From contig CAJTPR010000004.1 of assembly GCA_910578275.1 (NCBI GenBank), positions 62,001-126,000 on the forward strand: a DNA stretch of 64,000 nucleotides, written 5' to 3'. The translations under genes were made by a program, and so were the position numbers. This document shows positions 17,068 to 24,902 of this stretch, in pieces. The stretch comes from an uncultured Bacteroidales bacterium. Lineage in GTDB: Bacteria; Bacteroidota; Bacteroidia; Bacteroidales; P3. Position 1 is the stretch's first letter; every line of letters begins with the position of its first letter. The notes under the pieces are model-generated. The model made no database searches. It was not told where the DNA came from and was given only the letters and a program-made list of their open reading frames with translations.

Positions 17068-18072
17068 TTAACGAAGCGAATATATACGTCTTATGATGTC
17101 CACCACCAGGCGTCCTTCCTCGGCCGTGGCCGTAATGGCGTCCGTCTTTCCTTCCAGCACGTCCACGACGTTACGGATCACGAAATGGTGATTCTGGGCG
17201 GATCCCTTGTAGGGACCGTAGTCGTTGCCCGGATTGGTGGGAGGCAGTACCGGCGCCCGGTAGTCCTTCACATGGCAATATTCCACCTCGTTCATGTACT
17301 GCCCTCCTATCTTCACGCTGCCGTTCTCGGCCACGATGGTAAGCGAACTCTCCAGATTGGCGTCGTAGACGGCGGTGGAATAATTCATGCAGCCCATCCC
17401 GCCTTTCACGAAATCGAACTGGACCATGCCCGAATCCTCGAAAGCGGTAAGGTCCTTGTGGCTAAAATCGGCAAAACGCGCCCGTATGTTCGTCACATCG
17501 CCGAAAAGCCATGCCATGATATCCACGAAATGGCTGAACTGGGTGAACAGCGTCCCGCCGTCCATATCGGCGGAACCGTGCCAGCTCCCCGGCACGTAAT
17601 ATCGTTCATCCCGGTTCCAGTAACAGTTCACCTGCACCATCCCGATGCGCCCCAGACGCCCCGAATCCACCAGTTCCTTTATCCAGACCGAGGGCGGGGA
17701 ATAGCGGTTCTGCATGACGCAAAAGACTTTCTTGCCCGTCTTGCGCGAGGTTTCCATCACCAAGTCGGCATCCCGGGTGGACAATGTCATCGGTTTTTCC
17801 ACGACCACGTGGCAACCACGCTCCATCGCCTTGATGGCGAAATCCGCATGCAATCCGTTGGGAACGCAGACGTTCACCACGTCCAAGCCGCCCTCTTCGG
17901 CCAGCATGCGTCCGTAATCCGTATAAAAGGCCGCCCCGTACGCGTCCAAGCCGAGGCTTTCCTTGGGCCTGACGTCGCAAAGCGCCTGCAATTCGCAAGA
18001 ATCGTTGGCGGAAATCATATCCGCATGCCGTTTGCCGATATATCCGCAGCCGACCACACCGAATCTTATCAT
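17068..18072 (-). CDS. Gfo/Idh/MocA family oxidoreductase, WbpB-like
   Basis: A 334-residue NAD-dependent oxidoreductase. Seen: the Rossmann motif VVGCGYIGKRH at the N-terminus, VCVPNGLHA, the Gfo/Idh signature Glu-Lys-Pro in VVVEKPM near residue 91, and MDGGTLFTQFSHFVD. In Pseudomonas the relative WbpB oxidises C3 of UDP-GlcNAcA on the way to di-N-acetylated mannuronic acid. Pairing with the 6-dehydrogenase just downstream supports such a role here, but the matching aminotransferase and acetyltransferase are not in the window. It is the first gene of the minus-strand run and has a TATCTTTA element upstream. Confidence 0.85.
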   Translation of the reverse strand: MIRFGVVGCGYIGKRHADMISANDSCELQALCDVRPKESLGLDAYGAAFYTDYGRMLAEEGGLDVVNVCVPNGLHADFAIKAMERGCHVVVEKPMTLSTRDADLVMETSRKTGKKVFCVMQNRYSPPSVWIKELVDSGRLGRIGMVQVNCYWNRDERYYVPGSWHGSADMDGGTLFTQFSHFVDIMAWLFGDVTNIRARFADFSHKDLTAFEDSGMVQFDFVKGGMGCMNYSTAVYDANLESSLTIVAENGSVKIGGQYMNEVEYCHVKDYRAPVLPPTNPGNDYGPYKGSAQNHHFVIRNVVDVLEGKTDAITATAEEGRLVVDIIRRIYSLR

Positions 18073-18094
18073 ATCGTCATCTTGAAAAAAGGAG

Positions 18095-18102
18095 TAAAGA
18101 TA
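18095..18102 (-). promoter_or_regulatory. Possible -7 element of WbpB-like gene
   Basis: TATCTTTA on the minus strand, a one-base variant of TAnnTTTG, 22 bases before the ATG at 18072. It faces away from the dapD promoter, giving a divergent promoter region. Confidence 0.4.
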
Positions 18103-18184
18103 CGCATTTTAACGTGTCGTGCACCCCGCCCGCCCTTTTTTCGTTTTTTTCGGGAAAGCATTCAAGGCGTGCGGGACAAATGAT

Positions 18185-18192
18185 TACTTTTG
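18185..18192 (+). promoter_or_regulatory. -7 element of dapD promoter, four bases before ATG
   Basis: TACTTTTG matches TAnnTTTG. Only four bases separate it from the dapD ATG at 18197, so transcription would begin at or within the start codon. Confidence 0.55.
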
Positions 18193-18196
18193 TCCT

Positions 18197-19003
18197 ATGG
18201 AAAATCTTCAATCCTATATAGAACAGGCTTGGGAAGACAGATCCTTGCTGGAAGAGGCCGTGTATGCGGATGCCGTGCGCGAAGCGGTGGAACGGCTCGA
18301 CAAAGGCAAGTTGCGCGTGGTCGATCCCTCGACCTGGGCCGTGAACCAATGGGTGAAGAAAGCCGTGGTCTTGTATTTTCCGTTATCCCGGATGCAAGTG
18401 ACGGAAATAGGCCCGTTCGAATTTTTCGACAAGATTCCCCTCAAAAAGAACCTCAAGGAGGCCGGCGTCCGCGTGGTGCCGCACGGATTGGCCCGTTACG
18501 GTTCCTTCCTGGAAGCAGGGGCGGTGATGATGCCTTCCTACGTCAACATCGGAGCCTACGTGGGTGCCGGAACCATGGTAGACACTTGGGCCACGGTAGG
18601 TTCCTGCGCTCAAATCGGCAAGAACGTGCATCTGAGCGGCGGCGTGGGAATCGGCGGCGTGCTGGAACCGGTAGGCGCGGAACCCGTCGTGGTGGAAGAC
18701 CATTGCTTCATCGGTTCGCGCTGCATCATCGTGGAAGGCGTGCACGTGGGACGTGAGGCCGTGATCGGAGCCAACGTGTGCCTGACCCGGTCCACGCATG
18801 TCATCGACGTGAGCACCCCTGAACCCAAATCCTACAAAGGGTACATCCCTCCACGGTCGGTGGTGATACCCGGCAGCATGCCCAAGCAATTTCCGGCCGG
18901 CACCTATCAGGTGCCTTGCGCCCTGATCATCGGACAAAGGAAAGCCTCCACCGATACCAAGACCAGCCTGAACGAAGCCCTGCGCGATTACAATATTTCA
19001 TGA
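18197..19003 (+). CDS. dapD: Tetrahydrodipicolinate N-succinyltransferase
   Basis: Succinylates tetrahydrodipicolinate in the succinylase branch of lysine and diaminopimelate synthesis. The 268-residue product has the helical N-terminal domain and a left-handed beta-helix of hexapeptide repeats (GAYVGAGTMVDTWATVGS, IGKNVHLSGGVGIGG), ending in the PPRSVVIPGSMPKQF segment characteristic of DapD. The start at 18197 fits the family N-terminus; the in-frame upstream start at 18119 has no homology and precedes the promoter element. dapB, a later-pathway neighbour in function, lies 20 kb away at 39830. Confidence 0.95.
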   Translation: MENLQSYIEQAWEDRSLLEEAVYADAVREAVERLDKGKLRVVDPSTWAVNQWVKKAVVLYFPLSRMQVTEIGPFEFFDKIPLKKNLKEAGVRVVPHGLARYGSFLEAGAVMMPSYVNIGAYVGAGTMVDTWATVGSCAQIGKNVHLSGGVGIGGVLEPVGAEPVVVEDHCFIGSRCIIVEGVHVGREAVIGANVCLTRSTHVIDVSTPEPKSYKGYIPPRSVVIPGSMPKQFPAGTYQVPCALIIGQRKASTDTKTSLNEALRDYNIS

Positions 19004-19016
19004 CAATCAATTGCAT

Positions 19017-19460
19017 ATGAAACGAATTACCCTTTTGATCATCACCTTTTCGCTTATGATTCCCGCCTTTTCGTGCAAAGGCCAGACACAGGAGCACGTA
19101 CACTACCTGACTACCGCCGACTTCCTGGAAAAGGTCCACGATTACAAGAAAAATCCCGACACATGGGAATACAAGGGCAAACTGCCCTGCCTCATCGACT
19201 TCTACGCCGACTGGTGCCGTCCCTGCAAGATGCTATCTCCCGTCATCGAGGAGCTGGCCGCCCGATACCAAGGCAAAGTGATATTCTACAAGGTGAACGT
19301 GGACAAGGAAAAGGAACTTTCGGCGGCGTTCGGCATCCAAAGCATTCCCAGCCTGCTGTTCGTCCCCATGCAAGGACAACCGGCCATGAACGCGGGGGTC
19401 CTGCCCAAGGAAACGCTCGAAGCCTATATCAAGTCTTTCATTCTCGGCATAAAGGAATGA
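19017..19460 (+). CDS. Thioredoxin-fold lipoprotein
   Basis: A 147-residue predicted envelope-anchored thiol oxidoreductase. The N-terminus MKRITLLIITFSLMIPAFSC is a lipoprotein signal peptide with the lipid-modified Cys at about residue 20. The thioredoxin domain shows DFYADWCRPCKMLSP with the active CxxC as CRPC, and cis-Pro segment QSIPSLLFV. It probably reduces periplasmic disulfides or supports redox homeostasis. The ATG at 19017 is used; a TTG two codons earlier is possible. Its last 23 bases overlap the end of the convergent phosphopantetheinyl transferase gene. Confidence 0.9.
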   Translation: MKRITLLIITFSLMIPAFSCKGQTQEHVHYLTTADFLEKVHDYKKNPDTWEYKGKLPCLIDFYADWCRPCKMLSPVIEELAARYQGKVIFYKVNVDKEKELSAAFGIQSIPSLLFVPMQGQPAMNAGVLPKETLEAYIKSFILGIKE

Positions 19461-20055
19461 AGTGCGGGACGACGGTATCCGTTCCGCCTTTTCGGGCACA
19501 GACCGTAAGCACGGCATCGCCGTGGCGAGCGCAGGACGCGTCGTAGGGCATCAGCCGCTCCTCACGCAACAGGTAACTTCGCAATTCCAGTCCTTTTACC
19601 GCACCCGAGGGCTTGCCGTCGACCACCAAATGACGGCGCATATCCGCACCCAGGCCGCAACCGACCTGCTTGAGCAGGCTCTCCTTGCCCGTCCAGAGCT
19701 TGAAGAAAAGATGGAGCCGTTCCTGCTCCGAATCCGCGACAAGCACGGAACGGGCTTCTTCCGGCAAAAAAAAACGATGCAGTATTTCCCTGTACGGGCG
19801 CGGCCGGATGACTTCCAAGTCCACGCCTATTTCATGACTGTCCGTGGCCAAGACCGCGTAATCGCCCGAGTCGCTGCAATTGAAAAAAAAACCCGGATAA
19901 TCGACAAGGCAAGGCTTCCCTTGCGGCTGACGGCCTATGCGTACCTCCTCTCCCAGTTCCGACCGCAAGGTCTTCCGCACGAAATCCCGCCAAAGGGCTT
20001 TCTTTCGTTCTTCGGACAAACGGGAGGAAAATCGGCAGACATGGATACGGGGCAT
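19438..20055 (-). CDS. 4'-phosphopantetheinyl transferase, Sfp/AcpT type
   Basis: Transfers phosphopantetheine from CoA to a carrier-protein serine. The 205-residue product shows the superfamily motifs GVDLEVI (Mg-binding Asp and Glu) near residue 96 and FFKLWTGKESLLK near 140. The start ATG at 20055 is set by a TATTTTTG promoter element at 20088-20081; longer in-frame starts lie upstream of it. No polyketide or nonribosomal peptide genes are nearby, so the substrate may be the fatty-acid ACP or a distant pathway. It converges on and overlaps the thioredoxin gene by 23 bases. Confidence 0.88.
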   Translation of the reverse strand: MPRIHVCRFSSRLSEERKKALWRDFVRKTLRSELGEEVRIGRQPQGKPCLVDYPGFFFNCSDSGDYAVLATDSHEIGVDLEVIRPRPYREILHRFFLPEEARSVLVADSEQERLHLFFKLWTGKESLLKQVGCGLGADMRRHLVVDGKPSGAVKGLELRSYLLREERLMPYDASCARHGDAVLTVCARKGGTDTVVPHFIPLCRE

Positions 20056-20080
20056 GGCGGTCTTTACTTGCTGGAGAATG

Positions 20081-20088
20081 CAAAAATA
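20081..20088 (-). promoter_or_regulatory. -7 element of phosphopantetheinyl transferase promoter
   Basis: TATTTTTG on the minus strand, 25 bases before the ATG at 20055. It decides against the longer in-frame starts. Confidence 0.55.
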
Positions 20089-20135
20089 GGGAAAATCGGT
20101 CATGCCGGAAAAATCATTCCTCAAGGGAAATATCG

Positions 20136-20143
20136 TACCTTCG
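20136..20143 (+). promoter_or_regulatory. Possible -7 element of purE promoter
   Basis: TACCTTCG, a one-base variant of TAnnTTTG, 18 bases before the purE ATG at 20162. The same variant precedes pdxS at 43524. Confidence 0.5.
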
Positions 20144-20161
20144 CGTCCTAAAACACATCGC

Positions 20162-20689
20162 ATGGAAACGAAAAAGCCTTTGGTGAGCCTTATCATGGGG
20201 AGCACCTCCGACTACCCCATCATGGAAGCCGCGGCCAAGTTCCTCGACGAGCAGGAAGTGCCGTTCGAGATACTTGCATTCTCGGCGCACCGCACGCCGA
20301 TGGAGGTCATCGACTTTGCCCAGCATGCCGAAAAAAGGGGCATCCGCGTCATTGTCGCCGCCGCCGGCATGGCCGCCCATCTTCCGGGAGTGATCGCCGC
20401 CCTTACGCCGCTTCCCGTCATCGGGGTGCCCATCAAGTCGAGCATAGAAGGCATCGATGCCGCCCTTGCCATCCTGCAGATGCCTCCCGGCATCCCGGTG
20501 GCGACCGTGGCCATCAACGGCGCGCTGAACGCCGCCATCCTCGCCCTGCAAATCCTTTCGACAGGTTCCGACCAGACAGCTGTCTCTTATCGCGAAAAGG
20601 TGATGTCGCACAAGGAGAAACTCAAGGAAAAGATCAAAAAGGCGAACGAAGAGCTCGGGAACATCGACTTTCCTTACCGTGTCAAATAG
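20162..20689 (+). CDS. purE: N5-carboxyaminoimidazole ribonucleotide mutase
   Basis: Class I PurE, which converts N5-CAIR to CAIR in purine synthesis. The 175-residue product shows the substrate loop MGSTSDYPIM near residue 12, AFSAHRTPME near 40, AAAGMAAHLPGV near 70 and GVPIKSS near 95. The longer in-frame start at 20102 lies before the promoter element. The gene stands alone here and is closed by a strong terminator at 20701-20740; purQ lies 40 kb away. Confidence 0.95.
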   Translation: METKKPLVSLIMGSTSDYPIMEAAAKFLDEQEVPFEILAFSAHRTPMEVIDFAQHAEKRGIRVIVAAAGMAAHLPGVIAALTPLPVIGVPIKSSIEGIDAALAILQMPPGIPVATVAINGALNAAILALQILSTGSDQTAVSYREKVMSHKEKLKEKIKKANEELGNIDFPYRVK

Positions 20690-20700
20690 AAAATGATTTC

Positions 20701-20740
20701 CAAAAAACGCCCTTGCAAATATCCGCAAGGGCGTTTTTTG
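20701..20740 (+). terminator. Intrinsic terminator after purE
   Basis: A perfect 16-base-pair inverted repeat (AAAAAACGCCCTTGC against GCAAGGGCGTTTTTT plus one outer C-G pair) with an eight-base loop. The stem ends in six Ts, so it works as a rho-independent terminator, potentially in both directions. Confidence 0.93.
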
Positions 20741-20835
20741 GTTAAAAATCCTAAAAAGGCATTTTCCGGCACCGATAAAACGCATTTCAGGGGTTTTATA
20801 AGGGACCCGTGCTGCCATTCAGGCGGGCCGGAACC

Positions 20836-21699
20836 ATGCGATTCCACCTCTGCCTTTTTTTCTTCTGGTGCGCGCCCTTCCTTGCCGGGGCGCAGACCGA
20901 TTACTTCCTGCCTTTCTCCTTGCAAGCATCCTTAGGGGAAAACGCGCCCGTTGCGGGACTGGCCGAACGTTGTCCGGCAACAGGAAGCATGTATTCCGTG
21001 TCACGGCCCTGCCTTGCCGCGACCGCTTTCGGACATAGCGCCTTCATCAAGGAAAACGGACATTACGGGCTTTCGACCTCGACGAGTCATGGAAAAAACA
21101 CCTGGAGCCTGCATTACGGCTTCAAGGGATACTCGCTGCTGAACAAACAGGAAGCGGGCTTAGGCTACGGACGGAACCTGCTTCCAGGCTTGGGCGCCGG
21201 TATCTTCCTCGCCTACCAGGCAACCAACCGGATCGAAGGACGAACGCGCGGAAGATGGCTCGAAATCGGACTTTCCGCCGCCTTCAAGCGCGGCATCTGG
21301 TCGGTGGCGTTCGATGCCAGGCAACCCGTGACGCTTCTTTCGTCTTCGTCGCGGACAAAGGAATGGAACCGCGCCCTTTCTCTGCATCTGGGAACGGGCT
21401 GCAACCTCTACAAAGGGCTGCACCTCGGCCTGGACCTTTACAAAGACTTACGCTATTCATTGCAAGGCGGCCTCAGCCTCGCCTGCCTGCTCAGAACGTC
21501 GAACAAGGCGGAGAATACATTCATCGTCCATGTCCAGGCCAAGATCCATCCGACCGCATACGCAATCGGTTTCGCCCATGCGGGCAGACGCATCCAGACG
21601 CGGATAAGCGTCGCCTACCAGCATCCCGTCGGCTGGGAGACCTGCATAGGAATCACCCTGAAGCATCTCTTTCCGAAAAATCGTGCCGATGAAAAGTAG
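20836..21699 (+). CDS. Predicted outer-membrane beta-barrel protein, function unknown
   Basis: A 287-residue exported protein not matched to a named family. The N-terminus MRFHLCLFFFWCAPFLAGAQ is a signal peptide. The rest has alternating hydrophobic and polar strands with aromatic ends (GLSTSTSHGKNTWSLHYGF, AGLGYGRNLLPGLGAGIFL, LHLGLDLYKDLRYSLQGGL), as in PorV/PorQ-like outer-membrane barrels. Its stop codon overlaps the next gene by 11 bases, so it is translationally coupled to the helix-hairpin-helix protein and they may work together. An upstream in-frame start at 20809 would place nine residues before the signal peptide and is less likely. Confidence 0.72.
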   Translation: MRFHLCLFFFWCAPFLAGAQTDYFLPFSLQASLGENAPVAGLAERCPATGSMYSVSRPCLAATAFGHSAFIKENGHYGLSTSTSHGKNTWSLHYGFKGYSLLNKQEAGLGYGRNLLPGLGAGIFLAYQATNRIEGRTRGRWLEIGLSAAFKRGIWSVAFDARQPVTLLSSSSRTKEWNRALSLHLGTGCNLYKGLHLGLDLYKDLRYSLQGGLSLACLLRTSNKAENTFIVHVQAKIHPTAYAIGFAHAGRRIQTRISVAYQHPVGWETCIGITLKHLFPKNRADEK

Positions 21700-23692
21700 C
21701 ATGCTGGTTTCATTTCTTTTATCATTTTCCGGAAACACGATTCCGACAGACAGCCTGCTTCATCCGGGAAACGACCTTGTTCCCCTGTGGGAAAACCGGC
21801 TCGAGGAACTTGCGGAAACGAATCCGGAAGAATACGAGGAAACGATGGCGGAAATACGGCAATACGCCGAACAACCTATCGACCTCAACACCGCGGACGA
21901 AAAGACACTGCTCAGGACCGGACTGCTGGACGCATGGCAGATCAAGGCCTTGCTGCATTATCGCGAAAGTTACGGACAAATCGTAAGATGGGAGGAATTG
22001 ACCGAGAATCTCGAAGGTTTCGACAACCGCATCGTCGAAGCCCTACGGCCTTTCGTATGCTTACAAGCCGGGGAAGTGCACAAACTGCCGCCGTTCAAGG
22101 AAGTGGCCAAACGGGGAAAACATCGTTTGCTGGCTCGCTACGGGCGTATGCTCAAACCCTCCAAGGCTTTTACGGACCACAAGTATGCCGGAAATCCGGA
22201 CAACGTCTATTTCCGCTACACGTTCGACTTCAAGAACCGCATCCGCATCGGATTTGCCGCCAAGCAGGGCGCGGGAGAAGCCTTCGGAAGGCAGGGGTTC
22301 GACTTCTACTGCGGATATCTGGCCCTGGACGGATTCGGCTGCGTGAAAAGTTGGGTGGCCGGAACCTACAAATTAGATTTCGGCTATGGCTTGAACGTGC
22401 ATTCTCCAAGCGGTTTCTACAGCGGATTGCAAGCCGACTTGCCGGCCGGGAACGGCCAAGGCATACGCCCCTACGCTTCCGGGGCCGAATACGGCTACCT
22501 GAAAGGTTCCGCCATCCAGTTTTCCTTTCCGAAGGCTTGGAGCGCGAGCCTCTTTTATTCGACCGACCGGCACGACGCGATCCTGGAGAGCCCCGACTCC
22601 GCCCCTGCCGACTTCTGGGATTGCGTGAATTCCTTTCCTCAAACCGGCTATCATCGGACGGCCAACGAGATAAAAGGAAAGGAGGCCGCCAGGCTGCAGG
22701 TTTTCGGGGGTATGGTGGAAAAAAGCACGGCTTGCGCACGCTTCGGAATCGTGGCATCCGGACATGTCCTGGGCGGCCCGTATTCTCCCGAACACGCTAC
22801 CGCCCTTTCCGCCCCCCGACCGTATTCGCAAGTCAAGCCGGCCTCTGGTGCCAATTTCTCGGCCTACTACCGCTACTTGTCGCCTCATTTCCATTTTTAC
22901 GGGGAATACGCCCTGGCGCAGACCTTGCAAGGGGCCGTCCTGCAAGGCATACAATACAAAGGTTCGGAAACGGTATCGCTGGCCGTGCAATATTCCTGGC
23001 ATGGCGCCGGTTATTACGCGCCCTACGCCGGGATCGGCAACAGCCGCCCTCCCCGTCCGGCATTCACGGGCACGGAAAGGCATGTGTTTTCCTGGCATGG
23101 CAAGGCGGCGCTCCCGGCCGGTTTCCTCCTTGAATTTTCCGGAAAGGAATCCATCGAGAAGAAAAACGCCGGCATGCCGTCCCTGTCAGACGTATTTTCC
23201 GGCACCCTCCGTTATCAAGCCCGAAGGTTCTCGGCCTGCCTTCGGTTCAAGCTGGACCGGGGACAAACCCGAAAAGGACATTCGTTGCGGCTGAACGCCG
23301 CTTATGAGGCGGCGAACGGATTCTTCGGGGAAAGCCGCCTGGAATTGCGCGATTTCTCGAAAGGAATCCTGCTCATGCAAGATGCAGGCTACGCGGGGCC
23401 GAAAGGCGGCTTCCGTTTGCGCCTGCGCGTGGCCTTGTTCCACACCCAAGGATACGAAAACCGCATCTACGCCTACGAGCACGACATACGCCAAGCCGCC
23501 TCCGCGCCCGCATTGTACGGCAAGGGAATGCGGTTCTTCATCCTCATGGGCAAATCGTTCGGAAAGTTCGGCGCGGAAATCAAATACGCCCACACGCTCA
23601 TGGACGGCGTGCGCTCCATCGGCAGCGGCGACAACCTCGTCAAAGGCTTCCTCAAACCCGAAATCAAGGTGCAGCTGCATTTGAAGTTATGA
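21689..23692 (+). CDS. Helix-hairpin-helix outer-membrane protein (ComEA/GspK-like HhH plus barrel)
   Basis: A 667-residue predicted exported protein. A short signal-like N-terminus (MKSSMLVSFLLSFSG) is followed by a helical segment and a helix-hairpin-helix module near residues 60-120: PIDLNTADEKTLLRTGLLD, then YRESYGQIVRWEELTE and LEGFDNRIVEALRPFV. The remaining 530 residues are rich in aromatic-ended beta strands (LDFGYGLNVHSP, YRYLSPHFHFYGEYAL, LLEFSGKESI) and look like an outer-membrane barrel. Such HhH proteins are common in Bacteroidota, and some have been suspected of DNA handling, but no function is established to my knowledge. It overlaps the preceding barrel gene by 11 bases. Confidence 0.75.
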   Translation: MKSSMLVSFLLSFSGNTIPTDSLLHPGNDLVPLWENRLEELAETNPEEYEETMAEIRQYAEQPIDLNTADEKTLLRTGLLDAWQIKALLHYRESYGQIVRWEELTENLEGFDNRIVEALRPFVCLQAGEVHKLPPFKEVAKRGKHRLLARYGRMLKPSKAFTDHKYAGNPDNVYFRYTFDFKNRIRIGFAAKQGAGEAFGRQGFDFYCGYLALDGFGCVKSWVAGTYKLDFGYGLNVHSPSGFYSGLQADLPAGNGQGIRPYASGAEYGYLKGSAIQFSFPKAWSASLFYSTDRHDAILESPDSAPADFWDCVNSFPQTGYHRTANEIKGKEAARLQVFGGMVEKSTACARFGIVASGHVLGGPYSPEHATALSAPRPYSQVKPASGANFSAYYRYLSPHFHFYGEYALAQTLQGAVLQGIQYKGSETVSLAVQYSWHGAGYYAPYAGIGNSRPPRPAFTGTERHVFSWHGKAALPAGFLLEFSGKESIEKKNAGMPSLSDVFSGTLRYQARRFSACLRFKLDRGQTRKGHSLRLNAAYEAANGFFGESRLELRDFSKGILLMQDAGYAGPKGGFRLRLRVALFHTQGYENRIYAYEHDIRQAASAPALYGKGMRFFILMGKSFGKFGAEIKYAHTLMDGVRSIGSGDNLVKGFLKPEIKVQLHLKL

Positions 23693-23731
23693 GGTTTTTT
23701 TGCGAATCGTACGGAATTTGCAAAACATCAC

Positions 23732-23739
23732 TATCTTTA
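23732..23739 (+). promoter_or_regulatory. Possible -7 element of first T9SS cargo gene
   Basis: TATCTTTA within CATCACTATCTTTACGG, 73 bases before the ATG at 23813. A similar stretch (AATCACTATATTGCAACGG) precedes the cargo gene at 24903, suggesting related promoters. Confidence 0.4.
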
Positions 23740-23812
23740 CGGAATACTCCACTTGAAATCACTGAACCAAAAGATAATTTATCGTAAAACCTCTAAAAAC
23801 CAAGAGAATATC

Positions 23813-24718
23813 ATGAAAACGAGAAAGATCGTAAGCGCGATACTCGGAATATCGTTGCTGTACGGCTTGTTGCCGGCGCAGACGGAAGAGTTCCGATTCA
23901 AACTGTACATGGAATCGCTGGCCAACGGGAAGAAGGACACGCTGGAATTGGGCGTGGGGCCGGACGGACTGGTCGGTTGCGTCTATGATTCCACCTTGTG
24001 TCCTGTATATGCCGACCCTTTTTTCGACACGGCTCATGTCGGGGCGTTCATCGTGGACAGGGAATGGGGGACGTGGGAAAATAAAGAATTTGACACTATT
24101 CGGGTTGATTGCCCGATGTATGTCAAGAAACGTGTGGGGATACATGGCCGGGACATGGTCATCGTCTTTCCTCTGTCGGCGTGTCCGATACGTTTCAGTT
24201 GGAATCAATCCTTGCTTGGTTACGGGAACGTGAAATCGCCCATGTTCACCAACTGGTTTTCCGGCAGGCGCTATGATGTGGGACAAGGACACCATTGGCG
24301 TCCCTTTTATCTGGATATGTCAAAAGACTCGTCTTTCGAGTTGACGACGTTCGAGAACCCCGGTTCGGCTACTTACGACAGTCTGGTATATCTGACCTAT
24401 ATACGGGATTCCTCCGGACAAGAACATGCCTATGTCCATGTTTTCGTTTGCCTCGGCGAAAGATTTGTAAAAAACGAGGAACCGAAAAGGATGGAAAGCG
24501 TCAGAATCAGTCCGAATCCGGTAAGACATCAATTGAGGCTGGAAAGCGTAGTGCCGTTAACAAGCTGGCGGATATATACGACATACGGGCAATTGCTGCG
24601 GGAAGGAATGGAATCCACCGAAACGATAAATTGTGAAAACCTACCTCAAGGCCTGTATATATTGGATTGCGAAGACGCGCAGGGAGGACGGTGCTTTGTA
24701 AGATTCATAAGGATTTGA
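23813..24718 (+). CDS. T9SS type A sorting-domain protein, cargo paralogue 1
   Basis: A 301-residue exported protein of unknown function. It has a signal peptide (MKTRKIVSAILGISLLYGL, cleavage probably after LPAQ) and a C-terminal T9SS type A domain from about residue 228: VRISPNPVRHQLRLES, SWRIYTTYGQLL, ENLPQGLYIL, RFIRI. The body resembles that of the gene at 26009 over its whole length (shared FRFKLYMESLANGKKDTLEL, DSTLCPVY, YDSL-like segments) but is clearly diverged after the first 155 bases, which are nearly identical in DNA. The start is set by the signal peptide; a frame extension to 23753 lies in the leader. No enzyme motif was seen. Confidence 0.82.
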   Translation: MKTRKIVSAILGISLLYGLLPAQTEEFRFKLYMESLANGKKDTLELGVGPDGLVGCVYDSTLCPVYADPFFDTAHVGAFIVDREWGTWENKEFDTIRVDCPMYVKKRVGIHGRDMVIVFPLSACPIRFSWNQSLLGYGNVKSPMFTNWFSGRRYDVGQGHHWRPFYLDMSKDSSFELTTFENPGSATYDSLVYLTYIRDSSGQEHAYVHVFVCLGERFVKNEEPKRMESVRISPNPVRHQLRLESVVPLTSWRIYTTYGQLLREGMESTETINCENLPQGLYILDCEDAQGGRCFVRFIRI

Positions 24719-24863
24719 GCCATGAAAGAGTGGATATTTCCGGGTTATAAGGTTTGGGTATGAGAAATATTTCACGGCATAGCGATTGGAAATCACGGTA
24801 TCTGAAAAAAAATCACTATATTGCAACGGTGTTCACACTAAAAGCATAAAATAAAAATAACCT

Positions 24864-24887
24864 TATCGTCAAACCTATCGTCAAACC
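24864..24887 (+). repeat. Tandem 12-bp repeat in leader of S74 gene
   Basis: TATCGTCAAACC occurs twice head to tail, 15 bases before the ATG at 24903. A single diverged copy (TATCGTAAAACC, around 23780) lies in the leader of the gene at 23813. It may be a duplicated regulatory or translation-enhancing motif. Confidence 0.7.
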
Positions 24888-24902
24888 TAAAAAACTAAAT
24901 CT

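Noticed and set aside
24721..24764. Mini-ORF beginning ATGAAAGAGTGG after the first cargo gene
   Set aside because: Fewer than 20 codons, no promoter of its own and no recognisable product. The rest of 24719-24902 is leader sequence.
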